This document shows, in pieces, positions 1 through 8,450 of a stretch of 64,000 bases of DNA; the stretch's first letter is position 1; the number at the start of each line of letters is the position of its first letter. This DNA comes from Arthrobacter sp. H16F315 (lineage in GTDB: Bacteria; Actinomycetota; Actinomycetes; Actinomycetales; Micrococcaceae): NCBI RefSeq assembly GCF_024124825.1, contig NZ_JAMXSS010000002.1, positions 3,224,001 to 3,288,000 of the forward strand, in the 5' to 3' direction. A program made the translations under genes and the position numbers. The notes below the pieces were generated by a model. That model saw only the letters and a program-made list of their open reading frames with translations. It ran no database searches and was not told where the DNA came from.

Positions 1-236
1 ACCCGGTACATGGGCTCGCTGCGGTCCAGGTCCGCGACTGCCAGCCGGCGCAGATCGTGGTGTTTTTCGATCAGCCTGACCAGTGACTGCAGGGCCGTGT
101 CAGGGTTCGCGGCAAGCTGCAGGCCAGCGAAAAGGATGTCCTGGTCCAGGCCGTCCAGCTCCGGGGCGGCCAGGAACCTTTCGCTCTTCTCCAGATCGCT
201 GAAACCCGCGGCTATCAGGCGTCGTGCCAGGCTCAC
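1..236 (-). CDS. glnE: Glutamine synthetase adenylyltransferase GlnE, N-terminal part (cut by window edge)
   Basis: GlnE adds and removes AMP on glutamine synthetase according to nitrogen status. Only the first 78 codons are present; the gene runs off the left edge. From a GTG at 236 the translation reads VSLARRLIAAGFSDLEKSER and continues through APELDGLDQDILFAGLQLAA, the usual start of actinobacterial GlnE. It lies 9 bases downstream of the glnA stop on the same strand, so the two are probably co-transcribed. The glnA-glnE order is the one known for glnA2-glnE in mycobacteria. The start is my choice: GTG just downstream of glnA with no better upstream codon in frame. Confidence 0.85.
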   Translation of the reverse strand, partial: MSLARRLIAAGFSDLEKSERFLAAPELDGLDQDILFAGLQLAANPDTALQSLVRLIEKHHDLRRLAVADLDRSEPMYR

Positions 237-245
237 CCGGGGCGC

Positions 246-1586
246 CTAGAGGATGCCGAGGTTGCGCTGCAGTTCGTAGGGCGTGACCTGGAGACGGTAG
301 TCCTGCCATTCGGCCCGCTTGTTGCGCAGGAAGTGCTCGAATACCTGCTCGCCGAGGATCTGGGGCATCAGTTCGGAGTCCTCCATCGACCGGATGGCGT
401 CATGCAGGCTGGCCGGGAGCGGGTCGTGGCCCATCGCCCGGCGCTCCGCCGAACTCAGCGACCAGATGTCGTCCTCGGCCGCGGGCGGGAGCTGGTAGCC
501 CTCCTCTATGCCCTTCAGCCCGGCACCGAGCAGCACGGCGTAGGCCAGGTAGGGGTTGGCCGCCGAGTCGATGCCGCGGTACTCAATCCGGGCGGACTGG
601 CCCTTGCCTGGTTTGTACAGCGGAACCCGGACCAGCGCGGAGCGGTTGTTGTGTCCCCAGCTGAGGTAGCTGGGGGCTTCTCCGCCGCCCCAGAGCCGCT
701 TGTAGGAGTTCACAAACTGGTTGGTGACAGCGGTGAACTCCGGGGCGTGCTTGAGGATGCCGGCGATGAACTGCCGGGCCGTTTCGGAGAGCTGGAATTC
801 AGCCCCCGCCTCGTAGAACGCGTTGGTGTCGCCTTCGAAGAGCGAAAAGTGCGTGTGCATGCCCGAACCCGGGTGGGCGGTGAAGGGTTTGGGCATAAAG
901 GTGGCGTAGGTGCCCTGCTGCAGCGCTACCTCTTTGATCACCGTGCGGAAGGTCATGATGTTGTCCGCGGTCTGCAGCGCATCCGCATAGCGCAGGTCGA
1001 TTTCGTTCTGGCCGGGGCCGGCCTCGTGGTGGCTGAACTCAACCGAGATGCCGACGGATTCGAGCATGGTCACGGCGGTGCGGCGGAAGTCCTGCGCCAC
1101 CCCGCCCGGAACGTGGTCGAAATAGCCGCCCTCGTCCACGGGGACGGGGGAACCGTCCGGGCCCGGCTGCTGGGACTTGAGCAGGTAGAACTCGATCTCG
1201 GGGTGGGTGTAGCAAGTGAAGCCCATGTCCGCGGCCTTGGCCAGGTTGCGCTTGAGGACATTGCGGGGATCAGCAGCCGACGGTTCGCCGTCGGGCGTCA
1301 GGATGTCGCAGAACATCCGGGACGTTGCCTCGGTCTCGCCGCGCCACGGCAGGATCTGGAACGTGGCAGGGTCCGGCTGGGCCAGCATGTCGGATTCGAA
1401 GACCCGGGCGAGGCCCTCGATCGAGGAGCCGTCAAAGCCAAGGCCTTCCTCAAACGCGCCCTCGACTTCAGCCGGGGCCAGCGCCACCGATTTCAGCGAA
1501 CCGACGACGTCGGTGAACCACAACCGCACGAACCGCACGTCACGCTCTTCGATCGTCCGCAGGACAAACTCTTGCTGGCGGTCCAT
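246..1586 (-). CDS. glnA: Glutamine synthetase, type I (GlnA2-like)
   Basis: Makes glutamine from glutamate, ammonia and ATP in the cytoplasm. The ATG at 1586 gives a 446-residue protein beginning MDRQQEFVLRTIEERDVRFV, preceded by GAAAGAGG; upstream in-frame codons back to 1781 look non-coding. Visible family signatures are LGFDGSSIEG, KPF-AHPGSGMHTHFS (ATP site) and the C-terminal NPYLAYAVLLGAGLKG. The length and N-terminus match the GlnA2 class of actinobacteria. I do not see the NLYDLPPEE-type adenylylation loop of GlnA1, so modification by the neighbouring GlnE cannot be assumed. Followed 9 bases later by glnE. Confidence 0.93.
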   Translation of the reverse strand: MDRQQEFVLRTIEERDVRFVRLWFTDVVGSLKSVALAPAEVEGAFEEGLGFDGSSIEGLARVFESDMLAQPDPATFQILPWRGETEATSRMFCDILTPDGEPSAADPRNVLKRNLAKAADMGFTCYTHPEIEFYLLKSQQPGPDGSPVPVDEGGYFDHVPGGVAQDFRRTAVTMLESVGISVEFSHHEAGPGQNEIDLRYADALQTADNIMTFRTVIKEVALQQGTYATFMPKPFTAHPGSGMHTHFSLFEGDTNAFYEAGAEFQLSETARQFIAGILKHAPEFTAVTNQFVNSYKRLWGGGEAPSYLSWGHNNRSALVRVPLYKPGKGQSARIEYRGIDSAANPYLAYAVLLGAGLKGIEEGYQLPPAAEDDIWSLSSAERRAMGHDPLPASLHDAIRSMEDSELMPQILGEQVFEHFLRNKRAEWQDYRLQVTPYELQRNLGIL

Positions 1587-1839
1587 AGTGGCCTCTTTCC
1601 GGTTCTTTCGTCCGTGCCCCAGGCCCGTCATGCATGGATCCCGCAGCTGCTCAGGCTTCACTTTACTAATCATTGCCACCGAATGCTGGCACAGCTGCTG
1701 CGCGTAACACAGCGTTAACACCCGGACCCCGAAATTCGCCGCCGCAAGCCGCTGCGGCGGCCGCCGTGTGACGTGATTCACCCGGGCGCGGGCCGGACGC
1801 CAGTAGCTAGGACACGCGGTATCGCACTACGCTCGTGCC

Positions 1840-2744
1840 ATGGCCACAAGCAACAACCCCGATTCCAGCATGCCCGCAGAACTAGCCGCACCCTATGGCA
1901 GCGGCCCGGCGGCCCCGCCGCGGGCCAGGAGCCGGTCACCCGGAAGCCGGTGGCCCGGGTCCGCACCCACCACCTGCGCCAAGCGAAACTCAACGGTGAA
2001 CGCTTTGCCATGCTGACCGCCTACGACCAGTACACGGCGGAAATCTTTGACCAGGCCGGCATCGAAGTCCTGCTGGTGGGCGACTCGGCGTCCAACAATG
2101 TCTTTGGCAATGAGACGTCCCTGCCCGTCACGGTCGATGAGCTGCTCCCGTTGTGCCGGGCCGTGGCCCGTTCGGCCAAGCGCGCCCTGGTGGTGGCGGA
2201 TCTTCCCTTTGGCAGCTACGAGGTCTCCGCCCAGCAGGGGGTGGCCACCGGAGTCCGGTTCCTCAAGGAAGGCCTCGCCCACGCGGTCAAGATCGAGGGC
2301 GGACAGTTCTATGCCGAAACCGTCCGGGCCATGGTCCAGGCCGGCATCCCGGTGATGGCGCACATCGGTTTCACCCCGCAAAGCGAGCATGCCCTCGGTG
2401 GCTACCGCGTGCAGGGCCGCGGCGATGACGCCCAGCGCCTGATCGACGATGCCGTCGCCCTGGCCGATGCCGGGGCGTTCTGCGTGTTGATGGAAATGGT
2501 GCCCGCCGCGACGGCGGCAGCCGTGGACGCCGCCGTCGAGGTCCCCACCATCGGCATCGGCGCCGGCAACGCCACCACCGGCCAGGTACTCGTGTGGCAG
2601 GATATGGCGGGCCTGCGCGGCGGCAAAATGGCCAGGTTCGTCAAGCAGTACGCTGACCTGCGGACCTCACTCAGCGACGCCGCGAAAGCCTACGGCGAGG
2701 ACGTCCGCACCGGCCAGTTCCCCGGCCCCGAGCACTCGTTCTAG
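1840..2744 (+). CDS. panB: 3-methyl-2-oxobutanoate hydroxymethyltransferase (PanB), frameshifted as sequenced
   Basis: PanB transfers a hydroxymethyl group from methylene-THF to ketoisovalerate to give ketopantoate, the first committed step to pantothenate and CoA. The core from [14 protein letters not shown] through [16 protein letters not shown] and [18 protein letters not shown] to the C-terminus is intact. The natural N-terminus (ATG 1840, [20 protein letters not shown]) lies in another frame. Adding one C to the CCCC run at 1913-1916 joins it smoothly as [17 protein letters not shown], giving about 301 residues. I therefore read this as one gene with a one-base deletion, probably a sequencing error. 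The alternative, an internal start near codon 40, would lose the conserved N-terminal helix. Confidence 0.88.
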
Positions 2745-2801
2745 CGGGCACCCGTTCCAGCGCGGCCATTACAGCGGGCGCCCGTTCCAGCGGGCGCCCG
2801 G
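2743..2801. repeat. Short GC-rich direct repeats with internal palindrome after panB
   Basis: A 20-base element AGCGGGCACCCGTTCCAGCG (2743-2762) recurs at 2773-2792 with one change, and its first 13 bases recur again at 2789-2801. Each copy carries CGGGC(A/G)CCCG; in copies two and three this is the perfect palindrome CGGGCGCCCG. It sits directly after the panB stop. It might help end transcription or be a local duplication; no T-run follows. Confidence 0.5.
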
Positions 2802-2880
2802 CCAGGGAGCAGGTGTCCTCGGCGGCGTGCCGGGCCGCGGAAGCCCGGCGCGCAGGACCAGCCTGCTCAGTGTGGGCCGC

Positions 2881-3045
2881 CTAGTCGTCGTCGCCCTTTT
2901 CCCACGATTCGTTGCGGGCTTTGACTTTCTCGAGCGCGTGTTCTGCTTCGTCGCGCGTTGCATACGGGCCAATCAGCTGGCTCCAGTCGGACATGGCGTC
3001 CTCTTCAACCTTATGGGTGGTGACGTTGTACCAGTACTCGGGCAT
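2881..3045 (-). CDS. Small SPOR-like protein of unknown function (54 aa)
   Basis: A 54-residue acidic protein starting [20 protein letters not shown] and ending EKGDDD, preceded by a good ribosome site (GAGGAG, 5 bases before the ATG). The W-Y-N-V-x-T...G-P-Y-x-T-R-D-E-A-E pattern resembles the short SPOR-type proteins widespread in actinobacteria; SPOR domains bind denuded glycan, but this copy has no signal peptide or membrane segment, so such a role is unproven. It lies alone between panB and the divergently transcribed map. Real gene judged from RBS, codon use and familiar composition. Confidence 0.75.
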   Translation of the reverse strand: MPEYWYNVTTHKVEEDAMSDWSQLIGPYATRDEAEHALEKVKARNESWEKGDDD

Positions 3046-3107
3046 GGATTCTCCTCAGCTGGTGTGGCTTTGTTCGGATTTGTTTCTGCGCCTCCGGCCG
3101 CGCCTTA

Positions 3108-3113
3108 TATGAT
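3108..3113 (+). promoter_or_regulatory. -10 element for a probably leaderless map transcript
   Basis: TATGAT lies 6 bases before the map ATG at 3120, so transcription would begin at or within a base or two of the start codon. No Shine-Dalgarno sequence is visible. Leaderless mRNAs with TANNNT this close to the start codon are common in actinobacteria. No convincing -35 at 17 bp spacing. Confidence 0.55.
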
Positions 3114-3119
3114 CAATGT

Positions 3120-3998
3120 ATGCCTTCCCTAGCCTCGACTGCACCCATCGGCACGCTGGTCCCGGGAGCTGTCAGTCCTCAGCTTCCCGTTCCGGCCTCG
3201 ATCCCGCGCCCCGAATACGTGGGCAAACCCGCGCCGGCCAAGTTCACCGGCTCTGAGGTCAAGCAGGCGGAGACGATCGAGAAGATCCGCACCGCCTCCC
3301 GGATTGCCGCGCAGGCCATCGTGGAGGTCGGCAGGCACATCGTGCCCGGCGTCACGACCGACCAGCTGGACCGGGTGGGCCACGAATTCCTGCTGGACCA
3401 CAACGCATATCCATCGACTTTGGGCTACCGCGGCTTTCCTAAGTCGCTGTGCTCGTCGTTGAACGAAGTCATCTGCCATGGCATCCCGGACAGCACTGTG
3501 GTCCGGGACGGTGACATCGTCAACATCGACATCACCGCCTTTATCGGCGGCGTGCACGGCGACACCAACTACACCTTCCTGGCCGGCGACGTGGATGAGG
3601 AATCCCGCCTGCTGGTTGAGCGCACGCAGGAGTCCCTGAACCGCGCGATTCGCGCGGTGGCCCCGGGCCGCGAAATCAATGTCATCGGCCGCACCATTGA
3701 GTCCTACGCCAAGCGCTTCGGCTACGGCGTTGTCCGCGACTTCACCGGCCACGGCGTGGGCGAGGCCTTCCACACCGGCCTGATCATCCCGCACTACGAC
3801 GCTGCCCCGGCCTACAACACCGTGATTGAGGCCGGCATGGTCTTCACGATTGAACCGATGTTGACGCTGGGCACCGTGGACTGGGACATGTGGGCCGACG
3901 ACTGGACCGTCGTCACCCGTGACCGCAGACGCACTGCGCAGTTTGAGCACACCCTGCTTGTGACGGAGACCGGTGCCGAAGTGCTGACCCTCCCCTGA
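3120..3998 (+). CDS. map: Type I methionine aminopeptidase
   Basis: Removes the N-terminal methionine from new proteins in the cytoplasm. The 292-residue protein shows the five metal ligands of the family in order: D in VNIDITAF, D in HGDTNYTF, H in [11 protein letters not shown] in TIEPMLTLG and E in [10 protein letters not shown] roughly 40-residue Pro/Ala-rich N-terminal extension precedes the catalytic fold, as in the longer actinobacterial enzymes. ATG at 3120 follows a close -10 element, suggesting leaderless translation. ppgK follows on the same strand after 84 bases. Confidence 0.93.
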   Translation: MPSLASTAPIGTLVPGAVSPQLPVPASIPRPEYVGKPAPAKFTGSEVKQAETIEKIRTASRIAAQAIVEVGRHIVPGVTTDQLDRVGHEFLLDHNAYPSTLGYRGFPKSLCSSLNEVICHGIPDSTVVRDGDIVNIDITAFIGGVHGDTNYTFLAGDVDEESRLLVERTQESLNRAIRAVAPGREINVIGRTIESYAKRFGYGVVRDFTGHGVGEAFHTGLIIPHYDAAPAYNTVIEAGMVFTIEPMLTLGTVDWDMWADDWTVVTRDRRRTAQFEHTLLVTETGAEVLTLP

Positions 3999-4082
3999 TT
4001 GCCCCACAGAAGATCCCGGTCTTCGCATCTCGGCCCTGCGCCGATCCCTGCTAGCTCCGCCCCTGCCACGAACGGAACCACA

Positions 4083-4886
4083 TTGGCCAAGAAGGACGAG
4101 AAGTCGACCAAAAACACCACACTGATCGGCATCGACATCGGTGGTACCGGGATCAAGGGCGGAATCGTCGACCTGAAAAAGGGCAAGCTGCTCGGGGAGC
4201 GCCTGCGTATCCCCACCCCGCAGCCCTCCACCCCCGAATCCGTTGCCGATGTCGTGGCCCAGGTCGTTGCCGATTTGACGGCCCGGCCGGACGCGCCGGC
4301 ACCGGACTCGCCGGTCGGTGTGACCTTCCCCGGCATCATCCAGCACGGCGTGGTCCACTCCGCCGCCAACGTGGATAAGTCCTGGCTGGAAATGGACATC
4401 GATGCCCTGCTGACCGCCCGCCTCGGGCGGCCGGTTGAGGTCATTAACGACGCCGATGCCGCCGGGCTGGCGGAGGCACGCTTCGGCGCCGGCGAGTCCG
4501 TCAAAGGAACCGTGCTGGTCATCACGCTCGGCACCGGGATCGGTTCAGCCTTTATCTTCGATGGCAAGCTTGTGCCGAATGCCGAACTCGGCCACCTCGA
4601 AATTGACGGATTCGATGCCGAAAGCAAGGCCTCAGCCGTTGCCCGGGAACGGGACGGACTGAGCTGGGAGGAGTACAGCGTTCTGCTGCAGCGCTACTTC
4701 TCCCACGTGGAATTCCTCTTCTCCCCCGAATTGTTCATCGTCGGAGGCGGCATCTCGAAGCGCGCCGACGAATACCTGCCGCGGCTGCAGCTGCGCACAC
4801 CGATTGTGCCGGCCAAGCTGAAGAATGACGCCGGAATAGTCGGCGCGGCCCTCGAAATCGCGCTGCAGCACCGACTGGCCAAGTAG
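4083..4886 (+). CDS. ppgK: Polyphosphate glucokinase (ROK family)
   Basis: Phosphorylates glucose to glucose-6-phosphate using polyphosphate (often also ATP). Sequence marks are IGIDIGGTGIKGG near the start (phosphate binding), VTFPGI, NDADAAGLAEARFG, VLVITLGTGIGSAF and NAELGHLEIDG. It lacks the CxCGxxGC zinc motif seen in the ROK kinase at 47084, which fits the PpgK subgroup. The start is uncertain: TTG at 4083 (MAKKDEKSTKN) gives 267 residues, near the family size; the open frame extends back to 3999 but that stretch looks non-coding. Convergent with nrdR. Confidence 0.88.
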   Translation: MAKKDEKSTKNTTLIGIDIGGTGIKGGIVDLKKGKLLGERLRIPTPQPSTPESVADVVAQVVADLTARPDAPAPDSPVGVTFPGIIQHGVVHSAANVDKSWLEMDIDALLTARLGRPVEVINDADAAGLAEARFGAGESVKGTVLVITLGTGIGSAFIFDGKLVPNAELGHLEIDGFDAESKASAVARERDGLSWEEYSVLLQRYFSHVEFLFSPELFIVGGGISKRADEYLPRLQLRTPIVPAKLKNDAGIVGAALEIALQHRLAK

Positions 4887-4899
4887 CCGGATGGGCTCT

Positions 4900-5001
4900 C
4901 ACTCCGGGTTGTCCTGCGCGCTGGCGACGACCCGGAGTGGTGGGTCTTTCCTTGATTGGTGCCGGTGGTGGCCGCGGCTTCCCCTCCGCTGCCACCACCG
5001 G
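4900..5001. terminator. Two inverted repeats between convergent ppgK and nrdR
   Basis: First hairpin: CACTCCGGGT (4900-4909) pairs perfectly with ACCCGGAGTG (4930-4939). Second: CCGGTGGTGGC (4962-4972) pairs perfectly with GCCACCACCGG (4991-5001). Both sit between the stop codons of convergent genes, so a two-way terminator is likely, although T-runs are weak (TCTTTCCTT after the first). Confidence 0.5.
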
Positions 5002-5031
5002 AGTCTGTGAGCCGGCGCTCCCGAAACGCCC

Positions 5032-5523
5032 CTAGAGCGGGCTCTTCTGCTGGCTCTGGCCTTCGCGGGCCTTGCTTTCGGCCTCGTGGCGGAGCAGCGA
5101 AATGGCAGCCTCGAAGTCCTCGAGGGACTCGAAGGCCTGGTAGACACTTGCGAAGCGCAGGTAGGCCACCTCATCGAGCCGCTGGAGCGGGTTGAGGATT
5201 GCGAGACCCACTTCATGGGCGTCGATTTCGGCGGCGCCGGCGGCCCGGATCGTCTCTTCGACTTCCTGGGCCAGCATGGCGAGGTCGTCCTCGGTGACGG
5301 GACGGCCCTGGCAGGCCTTGCGGACACCGTTGATGATTTTGCTGCGGCTAAACGGCTCGCCGACTCCGGAGCGCTTGATCACGCTCAGGCTGGTGGTCTC
5401 GACGGTGGTAAAACGCCGGCCGCACTCTGGGCACTGCCGGCGGCGGCGAATGGCCGAGCCATCGTCGGCTATCCGGCTGTCGACCACCCGCGAATCAGGG
5501 TTCCGGCAAAACGGGCAATACAT
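5032..5523 (-). CDS. nrdR: Transcriptional repressor NrdR
   Basis: Zinc-finger/ATP-cone repressor of ribonucleotide reductase genes, sensing dATP versus ATP. ATG at 5523 gives 163 residues starting [20 protein letters not shown]; the zinc ribbon is CPFC (residues 3-6) and CPEC, followed by RRFTTVE and an ATP-cone from about residue 46 ([20 protein letters not shown]). The open frame reaches 5571, but MYCPFC is the conserved start. Two NrdR-box-like palindromes lie upstream, suggesting it controls itself. Confidence 0.95.
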   Translation of the reverse strand: MYCPFCRNPDSRVVDSRIADDGSAIRRRRQCPECGRRFTTVETTSLSVIKRSGVGEPFSRSKIINGVRKACQGRPVTEDDLAMLAQEVEETIRAAGAAEIDAHEVGLAILNPLQRLDEVAYLRFASVYQAFESLEDFEAAISLLRHEAESKAREGQSQQKSPL

Positions 5524-5612
5524 CTCGTTCCGTCCCCTGTCGCAGGCCGATGACCAAACGCGGGCGAACACCCGCGGTTCGGCGGAGCATTTTTGTCTCC
5601 ACCATCAGTTTA

Positions 5613-5660
5613 CGACTAGATGTAGGCGAATAACAATCCTGTAATTACTACATGTAGTGG
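5613..5660. promoter_or_regulatory. Tandem NrdR boxes upstream of nrdR
   Basis: Two palindromes fit the NrdR consensus core CWANATNTWG: CTAGATGTAG at 5616-5625 and CTACATGTAG at 5648-5657 (within the perfect palindrome ACTACATGTAGT). Their centres are 32 bp apart, three helical turns, the arrangement known for NrdR sites. They sit about 90 and 120 bases before the nrdR start, between it and the hisD stop. Confidence 0.8.
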
Positions 5661-7052
5661 TCAGGCGCCGCCGGCAAAGCGGGCGGTGACGGCTTCGCCG
5701 TGCGCCGGCAGATCCTCGGCTCCAGCCAGGCTCACGATGTGTCCGCTGACCTCTTCCAAGGCCGCGCGGGTGTAGTTGACCACCTGGATGGCGCGCAGGA
5801 AGGTGGTCACGTTCAATCCCGAGGAGAAGGCCGCGGTGCCGCTGGTCGGCAGCACATGGTTTGACCCGGCACAGTAGTCGCCCAGGCTGACCGGGCTGTA
5901 GTCGCCCACAAAGATCGCCCCGGCGCTGCGGATCCGGCCCGCGACGCTGGCAGCGTCCGCCGTCATAATTTCCAGGTGTTCGGCCGCGTAGGCGTTGCAC
6001 GCCGCAATGCCCTGGTCGAGGTTGTCCACCAGGACAACGCCGGACTGCGGACCGGAGAGCGCCTCGCGGACCCGGTCCCGGTGTTTGGTCAGGGCCGCCT
6101 GACGGTCCAGTTCCACCCGAACCGCGGCGGCGAGCAGCTCGGAATCCGTGACCAGAACTGACGCAGCTTTGGGGTCGTGCTCAGCCTGGCTGATCAGGTC
6201 CGCCGCGACGAGGTCCGGCCGGGCCGAGTCGTCGGCCAGGATCGCAATTTCCGTTGTGCCGGCCTCGGAATCGATGCCCACAACACCTTTGACGAGGCGT
6301 TTGGCAGTGGCGACGAAGACGTTGCCGGGGCCGGTGACAACGTCGACCGGGTCCAGTCCGGCGTTCCCCTCCGAGGCGGGGATGCCATAGGCGAACGCGG
6401 CGATCGCCTGGGCGCCGCCGATCGCGTAGACCTCGTTAATGCCCAGCAGGCATGCCGCGGCGAGGATCGTGGGGTGCGGGAGTCCGTTGAAGTCCTTTTG
6501 CGGCGGCGAAGCCAGGGCGATGGATTCGACGCCGGCCGCGAGGGCAGGAACAACGTTCATAATGACGGAAGACGGGTAGACCGCCAGCCCGCCGGGCACA
6601 TAGAGTCCCACACGCGCTACCGGGACCCATTTCTGGCTGACCACCGCCCCGTCGCCGAGTTCGACATCGGTGTCGGCCGGCCGCTGGGCATCGGCAAAGC
6701 GCCGGGCACGCGAGATGGATTCTTCCAGTGCTGCCCGGACGTCGGGGTCGAGCCCGGCCAAGGCGTCCGTCAGTGCCCCGGCGGGAACCCGGGGGTGTGC
6801 TTGCTCGACGCCGTCGAACGTTCGAGCCAGTTCACTCAGCGCCTCGAAGCCCCCGGCGCGGACGGCGGCGATAATGCCCAGGACGGTCTGCTCCGCATCC
6901 GCCATGGCGCCGGCTTTTGCGCGGGGTACCGCGGCGCGGAGGCCGGCAAGTGTCAGCCGCTGGCCGCGCAGGTCAACGGTACGGAAGGTGAGTCCGGCGG
7001 GGGCCGGGGGCGCAGTAGCGGCGGGCACGGAACTGTCAGCTGAAAGGGTCAC
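5661..7052 (-). CDS. hisD: Histidinol dehydrogenase
   Basis: Catalyses the last two oxidations of histidine biosynthesis, histidinol to histidine, with NAD and zinc. The 463-residue protein includes [68 protein letters not shown] and [13 protein letters not shown], the standard landmarks with the zinc-binding and catalytic Glu/His residues. Codon 1 is ATG at 7052; the first 20 residues are Ala/Pro-rich. No other his gene follows within the window on this strand. Confidence 0.95.
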   Translation of the reverse strand: MTLSADSSVPAATAPPAPAGLTFRTVDLRGQRLTLAGLRAAVPRAKAGAMADAEQTVLGIIAAVRAGGFEALSELARTFDGVEQAHPRVPAGALTDALAGLDPDVRAALEESISRARRFADAQRPADTDVELGDGAVVSQKWVPVARVGLYVPGGLAVYPSSVIMNVVPALAAGVESIALASPPQKDFNGLPHPTILAAACLLGINEVYAIGGAQAIAAFAYGIPASEGNAGLDPVDVVTGPGNVFVATAKRLVKGVVGIDSEAGTTEIAILADDSARPDLVAADLISQAEHDPKAASVLVTDSELLAAAVRVELDRQAALTKHRDRVREALSGPQSGVVLVDNLDQGIAACNAYAAEHLEIMTADAASVAGRIRSAGAIFVGDYSPVSLGDYCAGSNHVLPTSGTAAFSSGLNVTTFLRAIQVVNYTRAALEEVSGHIVSLAGAEDLPAHGEAVTARFAGGA

Positions 7053-7116
7053 CCGTTTATTTTACGGGTCCCGCGGGCACGTGCCGCGCCGCTCGCCGCC
7101 GGGTGGTTCCGGCTGG

Positions 7117-7755
7117 CTACTCCAGGGCTTCGGGGTCCGCACCGTGAGCCCCGGGCCCGCTGTCCGGGGCCGGTTTGCTGCCGAGGGTGCTTAGGAAGAT
7201 CGCAAGGGCAGTAGCGGCCGGCCACATTGTCAGGACCGCCACGGACCGCAGCGAAAAGGCGATACTGGCGTTCGCCGACGTGTCCTCGGGCGTTCCCCAC
7301 CATAGGCCGCACAGCACGCCGGTCCCCCACGCGGCGAGTGCGCCGAGTGCGCCGGCACCCACTGCCACCAGGACCTCCCGGCTGGACGGCCCGTTATGCT
7401 TGCTGCCGGAAGCGACGGCACCGGAAATGCAGCCGGCCAGCAGCATCAGGGCCGCCAGGACCAGGTCCCGGGGCAGCCACCCTTCGGTGTTTGCCCCGCT
7501 GCTCAACTGCGGATCACCCGAGAGCAGGTTAAGGCCGGACGGGGCCAGGAGCCACCACAGCAGCCCCGCCGGCACACCGGCAGCAGCGATAACGGCAGCT
7601 TTACGCCACGTCACAACGCGCACCAGCGGCGGCGGTCCCGGCGCTCCGGCGGGAATACCCTGCCGGGATTCGGGACCCGGCATCCCGGCCGGTCCCTGCA
7701 GCGGGTCCTGCCGGGCGTGCTGCGGAAGCTGGCCATTGAGTGCGGGCTGTGTCAT
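7117..7755 (-). CDS. Four-helix membrane protein of unknown function (DUF2567-like)
   Basis: A 212-residue protein from ATG 7755 with a Gly/Pro-rich N-terminal 45 residues and about four hydrophobic segments (around residues 52-70, 95-113, 125-147 and 165-188). The first helix runs AAAGVPAGLLWWLLAPSG, a pattern I associate with DUF2567 membrane proteins of actinobacteria; this assignment is from memory of the pattern. No catalytic motif is visible. It lies just upstream of hisD on the same strand and is divergent from the flavin reductase. Confidence 0.6.
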   Translation of the reverse strand: MTQPALNGQLPQHARQDPLQGPAGMPGPESRQGIPAGAPGPPPLVRVVTWRKAAVIAAAGVPAGLLWWLLAPSGLNLLSGDPQLSSGANTEGWLPRDLVLAALMLLAGCISGAVASGSKHNGPSSREVLVAVGAGALGALAAWGTGVLCGLWWGTPEDTSANASIAFSLRSVAVLTMWPAATALAIFLSTLGSKPAPDSGPGAHGADPEALE

Positions 7756-7922
7756 GGAACAAACCTTAACAAGCTTTTGGCCGGGCGGGCACACCACGCC
7801 GCGCTGGGCCCGATGACCGTCCACATGACGCGTCGGGGGCAACAAGTACCGCGGCCGGGCGCTGAGAGAATACGCTGGCGGGGTAGGAATGACACAAATG
7901 TGCACCAGGGAGTGGGATTGCA

Positions 7923-8423
7923 GTGGCCGTAGAGGACCAAGCCTTCGAAGGTACTTTCAAGGAGATGTTCCGCCGGCACGCCGCCGGCGTGGCCATCATC
8001 ACCGCCAACTTCAACGGCGTCCCCTTCGGCTTTACGGCAACATCCGTGGCCTCGCTCTCCGCGAAACCTCCCCGGTTCACCTTTAATATGGCCCGCACTT
8101 CCAGTTCCTGGCCGGCCGTCGCCAATGCGAAGTACATCGGCGTGCACATGCTGGGACTGGAGAACCAGGCGTTGGCCGACCGTTTTGCCAGGACCCGCGA
8201 CCGCTTCGAGGGGGACCACTGGGTGCCAGGGCCCCATGAGGTGCCGGTCCTCAAGGACGTTGCCGGCTGGTTGATCGGCAAGGTCCAGATGCGGCTCTCC
8301 TTCGAGAACAACGCCGTTGTGGTGGTCGAGGTTGTGGGCGGCGAAGTCGGTGCCGACGGCGCCCCGCTGCTCTACCACTCCGGCTCCTACGGCCAGCCCG
8401 TGCCGCTCGACTACGAAATCTAG
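7923..8423 (+). CDS. Flavin reductase-like FMN-binding protein
   Basis: A 166-residue protein of the flavin reductase / FMN-binding split-barrel family, which supply reduced FMN to monooxygenases or reduce flavins with NAD(P)H. Typical features are FRRHAAGVAIITANFNGVPFGFTATSVASLS near the N-terminus (FMN-binding strand; T and S of TATSV) and VEVVGGEVGADGAPLLYHSGSY near the end. GTG at 7923 follows a weak GGGA. No partner monooxygenase is nearby, so the substrate is unknown. Convergent with dnaE; a small GC hairpin (8422-8446) separates them. Confidence 0.82.
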   Translation: MAVEDQAFEGTFKEMFRRHAAGVAIITANFNGVPFGFTATSVASLSAKPPRFTFNMARTSSSWPAVANAKYIGVHMLGLENQALADRFARTRDRFEGDHWVPGPHEVPVLKDVAGWLIGKVQMRLSFENNAVVVVEVVGGEVGADGAPLLYHSGSYGQPVPLDYEI

Positions 8424-8450
8424 CCCGCCGGAGGCCCTCGCGGGCTGGCC

